Origin: Apilactobacillus waqarii
Lineage (GTDB): Bacteria; Bacillota; Bacilli; Lactobacillales; Lactobacillaceae
DNA: 64,000 nucleotides
Assembly: GCF_019061205.1 (NCBI RefSeq)
Contig: NZ_JAHQYH010000003.1
Location: 1 to 64,000 of the forward strand
Reading direction: 5' to 3'
Position numbers and translations under genes: made by a program. The notes under the pieces are model-generated. The model worked only from the letters and a program-made list of their open reading frames with translations. It was not told the DNA's origin and searched no databases. This document shows, piece by piece, positions 23,962 to 32,791 of this stretch; position 1 is the first letter of the stretch; the number at the start of each line of letters is the position of its first letter.

Positions 23962-24513
23962 ATGAAAACAGAACGTGAAAAAATGACGGCAGGAGAACCT
24001 TATCAACAATACGATGAAGAGTTACAACAAAGACGTAGTGTTGTTAGAAAAGAGTTAAGCGCCATTAATTCACTATCAGATAATAAAGAACAAAACCAAC
24101 GATTAGCCAAGTTACTTGGAGATAGTGGTAAGAATCTATGGATTGAAACCGGCGTTGAATTTGATTATGGATACAATATTCATGTCGGAGACGACTTTTA
24201 TGCCAACTACCACTTAACATTGTTGGACACATGCCCAATCACAATTGGAGATCATTGTTACTTCGGTCCAGACGTTGGATTGTACACACCGGTACATCCA
24301 TTGGATCCGGACCAAAGAAAGGCCGATGTTGAAATGGGAAAACCAATTACCATCGGTGATAATTGCTGGCTAGGAGGACATGTGACTGTATTGCCCGGTG
24401 TTACATTGGGTGAAAATGTTGTCGTAGGTGCTGGATCAGTTGTCACCAAATCATTTGGGGACAATGTGGTCATTGTTGGTAATCCAGCTCGTGTTATTAA
24501 AACGGTCAAATAG
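23962..24513 (+). CDS. maa: Sugar O-acetyltransferase (Maa/LacA family)
   Basis: 183-residue acetyl-CoA-dependent enzyme with left-handed beta-helix hexapeptide repeats. The N-terminal Mac domain reads MTAGEPYQQYDEELQQRR, and FDYGYNIHVGDDFYANYH precedes the catalytic His in TPVHPLDP (about 112). The trimer coil ends VVIVGNPARVIK. Full length, with no obvious partner gene. The ribosome site is weak (GAAAGCTGGC). It acetylates maltose, glucose or similar sugars, probably as detoxification. Confidence 0.92.
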   Translation: MKTEREKMTAGEPYQQYDEELQQRRSVVRKELSAINSLSDNKEQNQRLAKLLGDSGKNLWIETGVEFDYGYNIHVGDDFYANYHLTLLDTCPITIGDHCYFGPDVGLYTPVHPLDPDQRKADVEMGKPITIGDNCWLGGHVTVLPGVTLGENVVVGAGSVVTKSFGDNVVIVGNPARVIKTVK

Positions 24514-24552
24514 GAATTAAAATATGCTTTTCAAACGCCCGTGCGGCCACAT

Positions 24553-24580
24553 TTTACATAAATTGTTATTTGTGTATAAT
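24553..24580 (+). promoter_or_regulatory. Promoter of the BCCT transporter gene
   Basis: TTTACA (24553-24558) and TATAAT (24575-24580) with a 16-base spacer. Transcription would begin near 24587, leaving a 124-base leader with a terminator-like hairpin. Confidence 0.65.
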
Positions 24581-24628
24581 ATAATTGAAATGCAAAAATA
24601 ATTCGAATTTAATTTGTATAACCTTAGA

Positions 24629-24684
24629 AAAGCTGTGCAGATGGTCATTCGTTATATACGAATCACTTATTTGTGCAGCTTTTT
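24629..24684 (+). terminator. Terminator-like hairpin in the BCCT leader (possible attenuator)
   Basis: AAAGCTGTGCA (24629-24639) pairs with TGTGCAGCTTT (24672-24682) using two G-T pairs, and an inner ATTCG/CGAAT stem extends it. TTTTT follows. It lies between the promoter and the ribosome site. An ATTCGAAT at 24601-24608 could compete for the inner stem. Confidence 0.65.
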
Positions 24685-24710
24685 GTGTTTAATCTCAGAG
24701 GAGGATTATT

Positions 24711-26336
24711 ATTTTTAAAAGTAAAAATATCGACAAGCTCGTCTTTATTCCTACTGTCGTATTATTTTTAGGGGTTTCAGTATTTTTGATAATTGGTGGT
24801 TCTTCACTACAAGGACTTCTTAACAACGTATTGAACTGGGTAACCAGTAATATGGGTTGGGGGTACATGTGGATTTACATCATCAATTTCTTGTTTTTTG
24901 TATATTTGATGTTATCAAAGTATGGCAATATTCGTTTGGGTGAACCAACGGATAAGCCGGTGTACAAGAACTTCCAATGGGGTTCAATGGTCTTTGCGAC
25001 CGCCATCGATGCCAGTATTCTAATGCTTAGCATGGTGGATCCATTGAGATACGTTCAACATCCAGAAGGATCTGTTAAACCATACTCAGTGACTGCTTAC
25101 AATTTAGCTCACATGTATGGTCAATATGATTGGGGTCCAATGGCTTGGTTGATGTTTGCGGCACCCACGATTGCTATTGGTTATATGATGTATAACAAGA
25201 AACGCAAAATTCAATCTCTAAGCGATGCGATTACCATCTTAGATGGTGAAAAACTTTGGCAAAGCATTGCCAGAAAAATCGTAAACCTACTAGTAGTATT
25301 TGGAATCATGGGAGGGGTAGGAGCCTCCGTAGGTTTGGAAATCCCAATCATTTCCAAAGTTCTAAGTTCTTTAACCGGAATTCCTGACAATCTAAATATG
25401 AAGCTAGGATTATTTTTGGTATTATTTATTATCTTTGCATTAACTGTCTTTAAGGGACTAAATGGTGGAATTGATAAGTTAAGTAATGCCCACATCTGGA
25501 CCGCTATTATTTTCCTAGCAATCGTCTTGCTAGTTGGTCCAACCGTATACATTCTAAATTCAGAAACAAACAGTGTCGGATTATTGATTCAAAAATTCAT
25601 TCCAATGAGTATGAATACCGTGCCAAACGGTCGTCCTGGTATTGCCCAACAAGAAACCATTTTCTATTGGGGTTGGTGGTTATCATACATGCCATTTATG
25701 GGACTATTCATTGCTAAGATTTCCAAGGGACGCACAATCAGACAGATCGTCATGGGGATGCTTACCTATGGTGCTTTGGGATGCATGAGTTTTTATGCCG
25801 TCTTTGGTGGTTACTCACTATGGCTACAAAAGACCGGAACATTGAATTTAACTCATATCTTAAATACGCAAGGGCAAGCCGCTGTGATTTCAGCCGTTCT
25901 TGGAACCTTACCTATGAAGTATGTCATGTTTGCATTTTACTTTATTTCCTGTTTCATCTTCTTGGCAACCACGATTTCATCGTCAGCATTCGTGCTTTCT
26001 TCATTTACCAGTCTGCCACTTGGTCCTGGTAAAGAACCTAGTCGTGTTAACAGAATGACCTGGGTAGTTGTATTTATCCTATTCTCATTCAGTTTAGTTG
26101 TCGTTGGGGGATTTGAGACAGTTCAAACGTTCTGTACCTTAGCCGGTTTCCCATTGATGTTCGTCTGCATCTTGATCATTATGTCAGTCTTTAAGATGAT
26201 TAAAAATGATCCTACCGTAATTAGAAATCCCAGATGGACACCACGTCGTGGGAAGAAACCAGTTACTGTTGAACGAAAGAGTGCCATTAAGGGTAAACTA
26301 ATCCTATGGCCAAAAAACACAATTAATAGACATTAA
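24711..26336 (+). CDS. BCCT-family betaine/carnitine/choline transporter with apparent AUU start
   Basis: 541-residue, 12-helix secondary importer for compatible solutes. The family core WGWWLSYMPFMGLFIAKISKGRTIRQ is present as GWWLSYMPFMGLFIAKISKG in helix 8. The first standard start, TTG 24786, lies in the middle of helix 1. The frame is open upstream to a stop at 24690 and encodes the expected N-terminus (KNIDKLVFIPTVVLFLGVS). AGAGGAGG at 24697-24704 places the start at ATT 24711, 6 bases away; ATT codons at 24705 and 24708 are closer. No ATG, GTG or TTG exists there. It belongs functionally with OpuA at 32.8 kb in osmoprotection. Confidence 0.85.
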   Translation: MFKSKNIDKLVFIPTVVLFLGVSVFLIIGGSSLQGLLNNVLNWVTSNMGWGYMWIYIINFLFFVYLMLSKYGNIRLGEPTDKPVYKNFQWGSMVFATAIDASILMLSMVDPLRYVQHPEGSVKPYSVTAYNLAHMYGQYDWGPMAWLMFAAPTIAIGYMMYNKKRKIQSLSDAITILDGEKLWQSIARKIVNLLVVFGIMGGVGASVGLEIPIISKVLSSLTGIPDNLNMKLGLFLVLFIIFALTVFKGLNGGIDKLSNAHIWTAIIFLAIVLLVGPTVYILNSETNSVGLLIQKFIPMSMNTVPNGRPGIAQQETIFYWGWWLSYMPFMGLFIAKISKGRTIRQIVMGMLTYGALGCMSFYAVFGGYSLWLQKTGTLNLTHILNTQGQAAVISAVLGTLPMKYVMFAFYFISCFIFLATTISSSAFVLSSFTSLPLGPGKEPSRVNRMTWVVVFILFSFSLVVVGGFETVQTFCTLAGFPLMFVCILIIMSVFKMIKNDPTVIRNPRWTPRRGKKPVTVERKSAIKGKLILWPKNTINRH

Positions 26337-26343
26337 AGTCTCT

Positions 26344-26388
26344 AAAAGCCACTAATGGATATAAAAAATCCATGTAGTGGCTTTTTTT
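26344..26388 (+). terminator. Rho-independent terminator after the BCCT gene
   Basis: AAAGCCACTA / TAGTGGCTTT with an inner GGAT/ATCC stem, then seven Ts. Confidence 0.9.
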
Positions 26389-26433
26389 GTGATAATATTT
26401 ATATGTTATAAAAAATGAGGAGTTGAAGAGAAA

Positions 26434-27372
26434 ATGGCTAAAAAAGTAATTATTCCTAAAGAATTTGCTCATTATTTAGGCGAACCACTTAGGGATTATG
26501 GCTTTGAAGTAGTGGAATTAGAAGATCAATACGCAGACTCTCTACTTCAACACAAAGATGCTGATGGAATGGTGCTTAATGCGACTCCATTAAGCAATGA
26601 CACTATCGACCAAATGCCTAACCTAAAGGTTATCGCACGTTTTGGTGTGGGATACGATAATGTCGATTTAAACCACTGTAAGGAACGTGGAATTTACGTT
26701 ACCAACACACCTGGTGGAAATGAAGTGGCAGTTGCTGAATGTGCCGTTACCGATATTTTAATTTTATCTAAGAATCTATACACAGTTTCTCAAAAAATGC
26801 ATGAAGGTGATGACTCATACGCATTCCATCACCCATCACACGATATTAAGGGTAAGACAATTGGGATTGTTGGTTATGGAAACATTGGTCAACAAGCTGC
26901 CAAGATGCTTTCAGGTTTCGGCGTTAAGACATTAATCTGGAACAGAAGCCCTAAAACTTCTGAATACGGTGAATTTGTTGAATGGGATGAACTATTCAAA
27001 CGTTCTGATTTCGTTTCACTACATCTACCAGCAGTGAAGGGAACTATCGGTTCTGTTAACAAAGACACATTCAAGATGATGAAAAAATCAGCATTTATCG
27101 TTAACTTTGCCAGAGGTGCAGTGATTAACGAACAAGACATGATCGAAGCCTTAAAGTCCGGTGAAATCGCCGGAGCAGGTCTAGATGTGTTCGAGAAAGA
27201 ACCACTTCCAATGGACAGTGAACTAAGAAAACTACCAAACGTCTTCATGACTCCACATAACTCAGGATTCTCAGTGGAATCATTTACTAAGATTTCTAAC
27301 ATGGCAAGTAGTGAAGTAAACCACGTGCTAAAGGGTGAAAAGCCTGAATACTGCGTTAACGGTTTGAACTAA
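26434..27372 (+). CDS. D-isomer-specific 2-hydroxyacid dehydrogenase
   Basis: 312-residue NAD-dependent dehydrogenase of the SerA/PGDH-like family. The Rossmann motif GIVGYGNIGQQAA is at about 144-156. Catalytic Arg lies in NFARGAVINE, Glu in FEKEPLP and His in MTPHNSG. The PGDH ACT domain is absent. No serC or serB is adjacent, so it is more likely a general 2-oxoacid reductase (hydroxyisocaproate, phenyllactate or glyoxylate type) than a dedicated serine enzyme. GAGGAGTTGAAGAG precedes the ATG. Monocistronic. Confidence 0.88.
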   Translation: MAKKVIIPKEFAHYLGEPLRDYGFEVVELEDQYADSLLQHKDADGMVLNATPLSNDTIDQMPNLKVIARFGVGYDNVDLNHCKERGIYVTNTPGGNEVAVAECAVTDILILSKNLYTVSQKMHEGDDSYAFHHPSHDIKGKTIGIVGYGNIGQQAAKMLSGFGVKTLIWNRSPKTSEYGEFVEWDELFKRSDFVSLHLPAVKGTIGSVNKDTFKMMKKSAFIVNFARGAVINEQDMIEALKSGEIAGAGLDVFEKEPLPMDSELRKLPNVFMTPHNSGFSVESFTKISNMASSEVNHVLKGEKPEYCVNGLN

Positions 27373-27386
27373 TTCAACCAAAATAA

Positions 27387-27420
27387 AAACCCCGTAAGAA
27401 TTATCTTACGAGGTTTTTTT
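27387..27420. terminator. Bidirectional terminator between the dehydrogenase gene and map
   Basis: AAAACCCCGTAAGA / TCTTACGAGGTTTTTTT with a 4-base loop. Confidence 0.9.
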
Positions 27421-27425
27421 ATTTA

Positions 27426-28220
27426 TTATAGTTTGTACTTTTCGTCGATGTCGTCGCCTTGAGAGGTTAGAATCTTTGGACCATCTTTGGTAATAGCAAT
27501 GGTGTGTTCGTATTGAGCTGAGTTAGTACCATCTGATGATACGTAGTAAGTCCAGTCATCCTTGGCATCGTATCTGTCAGTGATTTCCCAAGTTCCTAGA
27601 TTAACCATTGGTTCGATGGTAATGGTCATACCTTCCTTTAGACGTAGACCCTTACCAGGTTCACCGTATGCAGGAACGTTTGGTTGTTCATGCATAGTAG
27701 GTTGAATTCCGTGACCGATTAGTTCACGAACGTCACCCATGTGGTTTTGGTTTTCGATGAAGTCTTGGCAAGCAAAACCAATATCACCTAAACGGTTACC
27801 AACAACTGCTTGGTCAATACCACGGTATAGAGCTTCCTTACATACGTCCATTAGCTTTTGGTCTTCTTCTGAAATGTTTCCAACTGCATAAGTCCAGCAA
27901 GAATCGCTTTCAAAACCATCTTTGTTAACTGTCATATCAACCTTAACAATGTCACCATCTTTAAGTTTTAGACCCTTACGTGGAATTCCATGAGCTACTT
28001 CGTCGTTAACTGAAACACAAGTAGCAAACTTGTAGCCTTCAAAACCTTTTTCTGACGCCTTTGCACCATGTTCGGTGATATATTTGTCAGCAAATTCTTC
28101 GATTTCCCAAGTGTCTAGACCCGGTTTGATCATGTCACGTAAGCCAAGGTGAACACCAGCTAAGACTTCACCGGATTTGGCCATCATTTCGATTTCGCGT
28201 GGTGATTTAAGTGTAATCAA
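27426..28220 (-). CDS. map: Methionine aminopeptidase, type I
   Basis: 264-residue pita-bread metalloprotease that removes the initiator Met. The order of metal ligands is recognisable: Asp in VKVDMTVNKDGFESDSCW (two Asp), His in LIGHGIQPTMHEQP, Glu in TITIEPMVN and Glu in SAQYEHTIAIT. GGAGAAT lies upstream of the ATG. The product is slightly longer than the minimal E. coli type because of an insert before the last Glu (TDRYDAKDDWTYYV). Monocistronic on the minus strand. Confidence 0.95.
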   Translation of the reverse strand: MITLKSPREIEMMAKSGEVLAGVHLGLRDMIKPGLDTWEIEEFADKYITEHGAKASEKGFEGYKFATCVSVNDEVAHGIPRKGLKLKDGDIVKVDMTVNKDGFESDSCWTYAVGNISEEDQKLMDVCKEALYRGIDQAVVGNRLGDIGFACQDFIENQNHMGDVRELIGHGIQPTMHEQPNVPAYGEPGKGLRLKEGMTITIEPMVNLGTWEITDRYDAKDDWTYYVSSDGTNSAQYEHTIAITKDGPKILTSQGDDIDEKYKL

Positions 28221-28371
28221 AATAAATTCTCCTTTATTCGTTCATATTTAGTCTATACCTATAATCTACTACAAATTACTAGATTTGGCTAATTAATGCA
28301 CATAATTATGGATGTAAATTTTGTAATTTTCTAGTATGATAGAGAGTAGAAGAAAAGAGAGGGGAATCATC

Positions 28372-29247
28372 TTGAGTAAAACAGCTAAGACCAATATTAT
28401 TTTGATTATTGTGACATTGATTGTCGCATTTTTCGCAGTTTTCTTCGCGATTAGAAGTGACAACTTATTAATGTCTCGATCATCTAGAGGTGGTCAAAAC
28501 ACACCAACATTGTACGTCCATGGTTTGGGTGGATCTCGAAGATCTACTAACCACTTGGCAACAATTGCATCACGTGATGGAGGTAACCGTTCATTAGTCA
28601 TCTTAGTGGATAAGAACGGTAAGATTGATTACAAAGGAAAACTTCAATTAAATACCAGAAAGCCAATTATTCAAGTTATTTTCCAAAAGAAGTTCACACC
28701 AGTTGATAAACAAGTTAGCTGGCTACACGAAATCCTATTGAGACTAAGAGATCACTATGGATTTAAGTACTACAACGCTGTTGGTCACTCTACCGGGGCC
28801 GTTACTATTTTAGATACAGCTGCTAAGTACGATAAAGATGAAGACATGCCAAAACTACAAAAGTTTGTTTCAATCGCCGGACCATATGACGGGGTCATTA
28901 AGTTAAGTAGCATGGGAACAGATAATTACGTTGATTCACAAGGTAAACCAATGATTTACTCAGAATCAAACAAGTGGTTCCCATCATATCAAACACTATT
29001 AAATGATTGTAAGAACTTCCCTAAGGATGTATCAGTACTAAACATCTACGGAAACGATAATTCAAAACAAGATTCAGACGGTGTTGTATCAGTTGCTTCA
29101 GTGAAGTCCTTGAAGTACTTGATTGGTAAACGTGCTAAGAACTACGAAGAAATCCCAGTTAATGGGGTCAATGGTCAACACAGTCGTTTGCACCACAACA
29201 TCTTCGTTGATCATATCATCGCTAGATTCTTGTTCGACGAAAATTAA
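28372..29247 (+). CDS. Membrane-anchored alpha/beta hydrolase (DUF915 type)
   Basis: 291 residues. An N-terminal hydrophobic helix (NIILIIVTLIVAFFAVFFAI) anchors or exports it. The outer domain has the oxyanion strand TLYVHGLGGSRRS, nucleophile Ser in VGHSTGAVTILD (GHSTG) and a C-terminal His in NGQHSRLHHN, with Asp in the DSDGVVSVAS segment. This layout is the lactobacillus cell-surface DUF915 hydrolase. I prefer TTG 28372, which has AGAGGGG 8-9 bases upstream, to the ATG 36 bases earlier. The substrate is unknown. Confidence 0.85.
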   Translation: MSKTAKTNIILIIVTLIVAFFAVFFAIRSDNLLMSRSSRGGQNTPTLYVHGLGGSRRSTNHLATIASRDGGNRSLVILVDKNGKIDYKGKLQLNTRKPIIQVIFQKKFTPVDKQVSWLHEILLRLRDHYGFKYYNAVGHSTGAVTILDTAAKYDKDEDMPKLQKFVSIAGPYDGVIKLSSMGTDNYVDSQGKPMIYSESNKWFPSYQTLLNDCKNFPKDVSVLNIYGNDNSKQDSDGVVSVASVKSLKYLIGKRAKNYEEIPVNGVNGQHSRLHHNIFVDHIIARFLFDEN

Positions 29248-29337
29248 GCAAAGCAAAATAGTTTACTTATTAAACCTAAATCGATAAAATAGAAAAAGTA
29301 TTAATTTATAATGATTCTAAATTAGGAGATGAAGGTT

Positions 29338-30738
29338 TTGAAGAATTACGATTTAAATGGTAAGCCATACAATCGTTTTTTGTTCGTCATTGTATTACTT
29401 TTGGGTAGTTTTACAATGTCAATGAGCCAATCATCAATTTCAACTGCTTATCCTACCTTAATGAGCTCATTTGGAATTGATGCTTCGACTGTTCAATGGT
29501 TAACTACCGGATTTATGCTAATCATGTGTGTCATGATGCCGGTTAGTCCATGGTTACTTAACAACGTTAAGTTTAAGCAATTATTCTTATTGATTTTAGC
29601 AATTTTTGATATCGGAACTTTGATTGTGGTAGTTGCACCTAACTTCCCAGTGATGATGTTAGGTCGTGCAATGGAAGCAATCGCTGTTGGTATTTTGTTC
29701 CCATCATACCAATCAGTGTTGTTATACATTACACCGGAAGAAAAAAGGGGGACTACCATGGGATTTGCTGGCCTAATCATGGGTTCAGCACTTGCTTGTG
29801 GTCCAATTCTTTCAGCAATCGTTCTCCACTTCTCAGCATGGCGTGGATTATTCATCGTCTTTGCCGTTATCATTTCTGTTTTATTTGTGATTTCACTATT
29901 TGCAATTAAAAATGTCATGCCACAAAAGGAAAGTCACCTAGACTTCCCATCAGTGATACTATCAGTAGGTTTGATTGGGATCCTATACGTGGTTAACATG
30001 ATTGGTAAGACCAACATTGATTTGACAGAAGCCATTATTATCTTGGTTGTAAGTATCTTAATGGTTGCGATGTTTGCAATTCGTCAATTCAAGATGGATC
30101 AACCATTACTACAATTGAGAGTATTGAAGGACTTTAACTACGACCTATCAGTCGGTTTAACAGGTGCTTCATACATTGCTTTGATTGTTGTTACAATCAT
30201 TTTCCCACTTTACTACCAAGACGTATTGGGAGTAAGCAAGACCGTTTCTGGTTTAGCACTAGCTCCTGGTGCCATCGTATTAAGTTTATTAAACCCATTA
30301 ACTGGTAAGTTAGCAGATAAGATTGGTTTTAAATCAACAATGCTAACAGGGATGTTCATGATTCTAGCCGGATGGTTAGTATTGAGCATCACCGGTGCCA
30401 CATTGGGTCTAGTTCCAATGATGGTAATTGCAGCAATCATCGAAGGTGGAAACGCCTTTGTCATGATGCCAGCTGTTACAATGGGTGCTAACTCATTACC
30501 CAATGATTTAATTTCAGATGGGACTGCGGTTATCTCAACATTTAGACAAATTCTTGGATCAACCGGTGTCTTGGTTGCTACCTTGATTTTATCTAACGTG
30601 ATGAACAACAACATTGCTAAGGGAATGAGTCATGCAATCGCCCAAATGGGTGGTTTCCATGTCGTCTTCATTACATTCTTTGTCATCGAACTATTCGGTT
30701 TAGCAATGGCATTAATGCTTAAGAACACTAAGAAATAA
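29338..30738 (+). CDS. MFS exporter, DHA2 (EmrB/QacA) family
   Basis: 466 residues with about 14 hydrophobic helices. Helices 1-2 carry the DHA2-like SMSQSSISTAYPTLMSSFGID, then WLTTGFMLIMCVMMPVSPWL, and motif C-like GLIMGSALACGPILS is in helix 5. TTG 29338 is the best start because AGGAG (29324-29328) abuts the ATG at 29329. It ends at a terminator shared with convergent pepO. Likely a drug or cation efflux pump; another DHA2 member lies at 49186. Confidence 0.88.
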   Translation: MKNYDLNGKPYNRFLFVIVLLLGSFTMSMSQSSISTAYPTLMSSFGIDASTVQWLTTGFMLIMCVMMPVSPWLLNNVKFKQLFLLILAIFDIGTLIVVVAPNFPVMMLGRAMEAIAVGILFPSYQSVLLYITPEEKRGTTMGFAGLIMGSALACGPILSAIVLHFSAWRGLFIVFAVIISVLFVISLFAIKNVMPQKESHLDFPSVILSVGLIGILYVVNMIGKTNIDLTEAIIILVVSILMVAMFAIRQFKMDQPLLQLRVLKDFNYDLSVGLTGASYIALIVVTIIFPLYYQDVLGVSKTVSGLALAPGAIVLSLLNPLTGKLADKIGFKSTMLTGMFMILAGWLVLSITGATLGLVPMMVIAAIIEGGNAFVMMPAVTMGANSLPNDLISDGTAVISTFRQILGSTGVLVATLILSNVMNNNIAKGMSHAIAQMGGFHVVFITFFVIELFGLAMALMLKNTKK

Positions 30739-30749
30739 AACCAAAATAA

Positions 30750-30778
30750 AAAGGCCTGACGTATGTCAGGTCTTTTTA
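30750..30778. terminator. Terminator between the MFS gene and pepO
   Basis: AAGGCCTGAC / GTCAGGTCTTT with a 4-base loop and Ts, between convergent genes. Confidence 0.85.
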
Positions 30779-32701
30779 TTACCAAATATTTACTCGTTTA
30801 TCTTCAGGTAGGTACATTCCGTCCCCGGGTTGAACGTCAAAGGTCTTGTAGAAGTCTTCTAGGTTCTTCACTTGAACTTGTGCTCTTAGTTCAGTTGGAG
30901 CGTGCACATCGATTGATAGTAGTAATTGTTTGTATTGTTCAGTTGATTTTGTACGCCAGATAGTTGCCCAGTTGATGAAGAAGTCACGTAGGTTCACGTC
31001 TGATTCGCCCTTGGCAGCTTCTAGGGCACAGCTTAAACCACCGGCATCGGCGATGTTTTCAGAAACGGTCAACTTACCATTAACTTTTTGGCCGGCAAAG
31101 TCTAACCCATCGAATTCCTTAATCATGTTTTCGGCTAATGCATCGAAGTGTTTGTGATCATCTTCGGTCCACCAGTTGTTTAGGTTACCGTATTGGTCGA
31201 ATTGACAACCGTTGTTATCAAACGCATGAGAGATTTCATGGGCGATAACGGCACCAATACCACCGAAGTTTTGACTTGATGATTGTTCTAGACTGTAGAA
31301 AGGTGCTTGTAGGATGGCAGCAGGGAAGACAATCACATTTTCTAGAGGTGAATAGTAAGCGTTAACTGTGTTAGCACTCATGTCCCAGATGCTCTTATCA
31401 ACGGGTTGGTTCCACTTGCTGAACTTATCCTTAGTGATAATCTTGTCGATGTTTTCAACGTTAGTGTATAAATCACCGCCATCTTCCTTACCAACTACCT
31501 TGAATTGGTGATATAAAGGATTAATTTCATCAGGATAACCAACGTGAATTGCTAGGGCATTTAGCTTAGTGATTGCCATCTTCTTGGTATCTTCACTCAA
31601 CCAGTCGTTTTGTGATAGACGCTTTTCGTAAACGTTAATCATTTTAACAACCATGTCGTGGACGTCTTGTTTTGCCTTTTCACCGAAGTATTTGCGACCG
31701 TAGTAGTCACCAACAACTTGGTCGAATAAACCAGATGATAGGTAGTAAGCGGCCTTCTTGGGTTTAGTAGCTTCCTTCTTACCTGAAAGGGTACGTGAGA
31801 AAGTCCCACCAATTTGACGGAATTCTTCTGATAGTAGTCCAGCTGAACCTTTAACGACCTTCACAATCATCCAATTCTTCATTTTGTAGAATGTATCGTC
31901 ATTGACGATTTCATTGAATGCCTTGAAGTAGTCTGGTTCAGTTACGATGACTTGATCTGGAACTTGGCCAATTAGACCAGTCACGTAGTTATCCATATCA
32001 AACTTGTTGATTTGACTAGATAAGTCGTTGTAGCTCATTGGGTTGTACATCTTAGTGAAGTCGGCATTTTCTTCGGCTGACTTGATGTGTGGTGCAATTG
32101 TTCTATCAAAATCTTCAGCGGCATCGACGATGTTTTTAGCTTGTTGTTCGTCGTATCCAACCATGGTTAATAGCTTTTTCACCATGTCACGAAAGACTGG
32201 CATTAACTTGGCACTAGCCGGGTTTTGTTTATCATAGTATGTCTTATCTGGTAGGAAGGTTGAAGCACCGCTTGCGTACAATGCGTTGTACTTGGCGTTC
32301 TTCATGTCTGCTTCAATGCCGAAACCAAAAGGTAGGGGTAAACCAGACAAGGTCCAATCAGCTAGTTGTTGGTTTAAATCGTCGAATGATTTAACGTCTT
32401 CGATTCTTTGAAGGGTAGGTTTAAGTGGTTTGGCACCATCTTGTTCACGCTTATCAAAGTCCATTGCTAAATCGTATAACTTCTTGAATTCTTGCATATC
32501 GTCATTTGATGGTTGCATTGATCCATCAAGTAGGGCGTCAAAGTCATTCATTAAAGTTTTGTCGATGTTATCGACTAAGTCCATGAAACCACCGGTTGAA
32601 GAGTGATCTGAAGGAATGGTTGCATTCTTAACCCATTCACCGTTAACGGCTTGATAGAAGTCGTCTTTTATTAGTGATTCGTTAATCTTGTCATTACTCA
32701 T
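30779..32701 (-). CDS. pepO: Endopeptidase PepO (M13 family)
   Basis: 640-residue neprilysin-like zinc metallopeptidase. The M13 zinc site is complete: His488 and His492 in IAHEISHAFD, Glu548 in SENIADAGGL, and the substrate motif VNAYYSP upstream. The C-terminal end PEDKRVNIW is typical. No signal peptide, so cytosolic like lactococcal PepO. It degrades oligopeptides from protein uptake. TGAGGTGTC precedes the ATG. It is not operonic with an Opp system here; a terminator separates it from opuAC. Confidence 0.95.
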   Translation of the reverse strand: MSNDKINESLIKDDFYQAVNGEWVKNATIPSDHSSTGGFMDLVDNIDKTLMNDFDALLDGSMQPSNDDMQEFKKLYDLAMDFDKREQDGAKPLKPTLQRIEDVKSFDDLNQQLADWTLSGLPLPFGFGIEADMKNAKYNALYASGASTFLPDKTYYDKQNPASAKLMPVFRDMVKKLLTMVGYDEQQAKNIVDAAEDFDRTIAPHIKSAEENADFTKMYNPMSYNDLSSQINKFDMDNYVTGLIGQVPDQVIVTEPDYFKAFNEIVNDDTFYKMKNWMIVKVVKGSAGLLSEEFRQIGGTFSRTLSGKKEATKPKKAAYYLSSGLFDQVVGDYYGRKYFGEKAKQDVHDMVVKMINVYEKRLSQNDWLSEDTKKMAITKLNALAIHVGYPDEINPLYHQFKVVGKEDGGDLYTNVENIDKIITKDKFSKWNQPVDKSIWDMSANTVNAYYSPLENVIVFPAAILQAPFYSLEQSSSQNFGGIGAVIAHEISHAFDNNGCQFDQYGNLNNWWTEDDHKHFDALAENMIKEFDGLDFAGQKVNGKLTVSENIADAGGLSCALEAAKGESDVNLRDFFINWATIWRTKSTEQYKQLLLSIDVHAPTELRAQVQVKNLEDFYKTFDVQPGDGMYLPEDKRVNIW

Positions 32702-32749
32702 TTTGACACCTCATTTACGTTTATTGTTTTGCTATATCCCTAGTATATA

Positions 32750-32784
32750 AAAAAGCTATTCTAAAGTTAATAGAATAGCTTTTC
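32750..32784 (-). terminator. Terminator after the opuA operon
   Basis: AAAAGCTATTCTA / TAGAATAGCTTTT stem with a short loop; on the minus strand it follows opuAC with a T-run. Confidence 0.85.
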
Positions 32785-32791
32785 TTTATTA

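Noticed and set aside
24524-24601. 25-codon ORF between maa and the BCCT gene
   Set aside because: No ribosome site, and it overlaps the predicted promoter of the BCCT gene.
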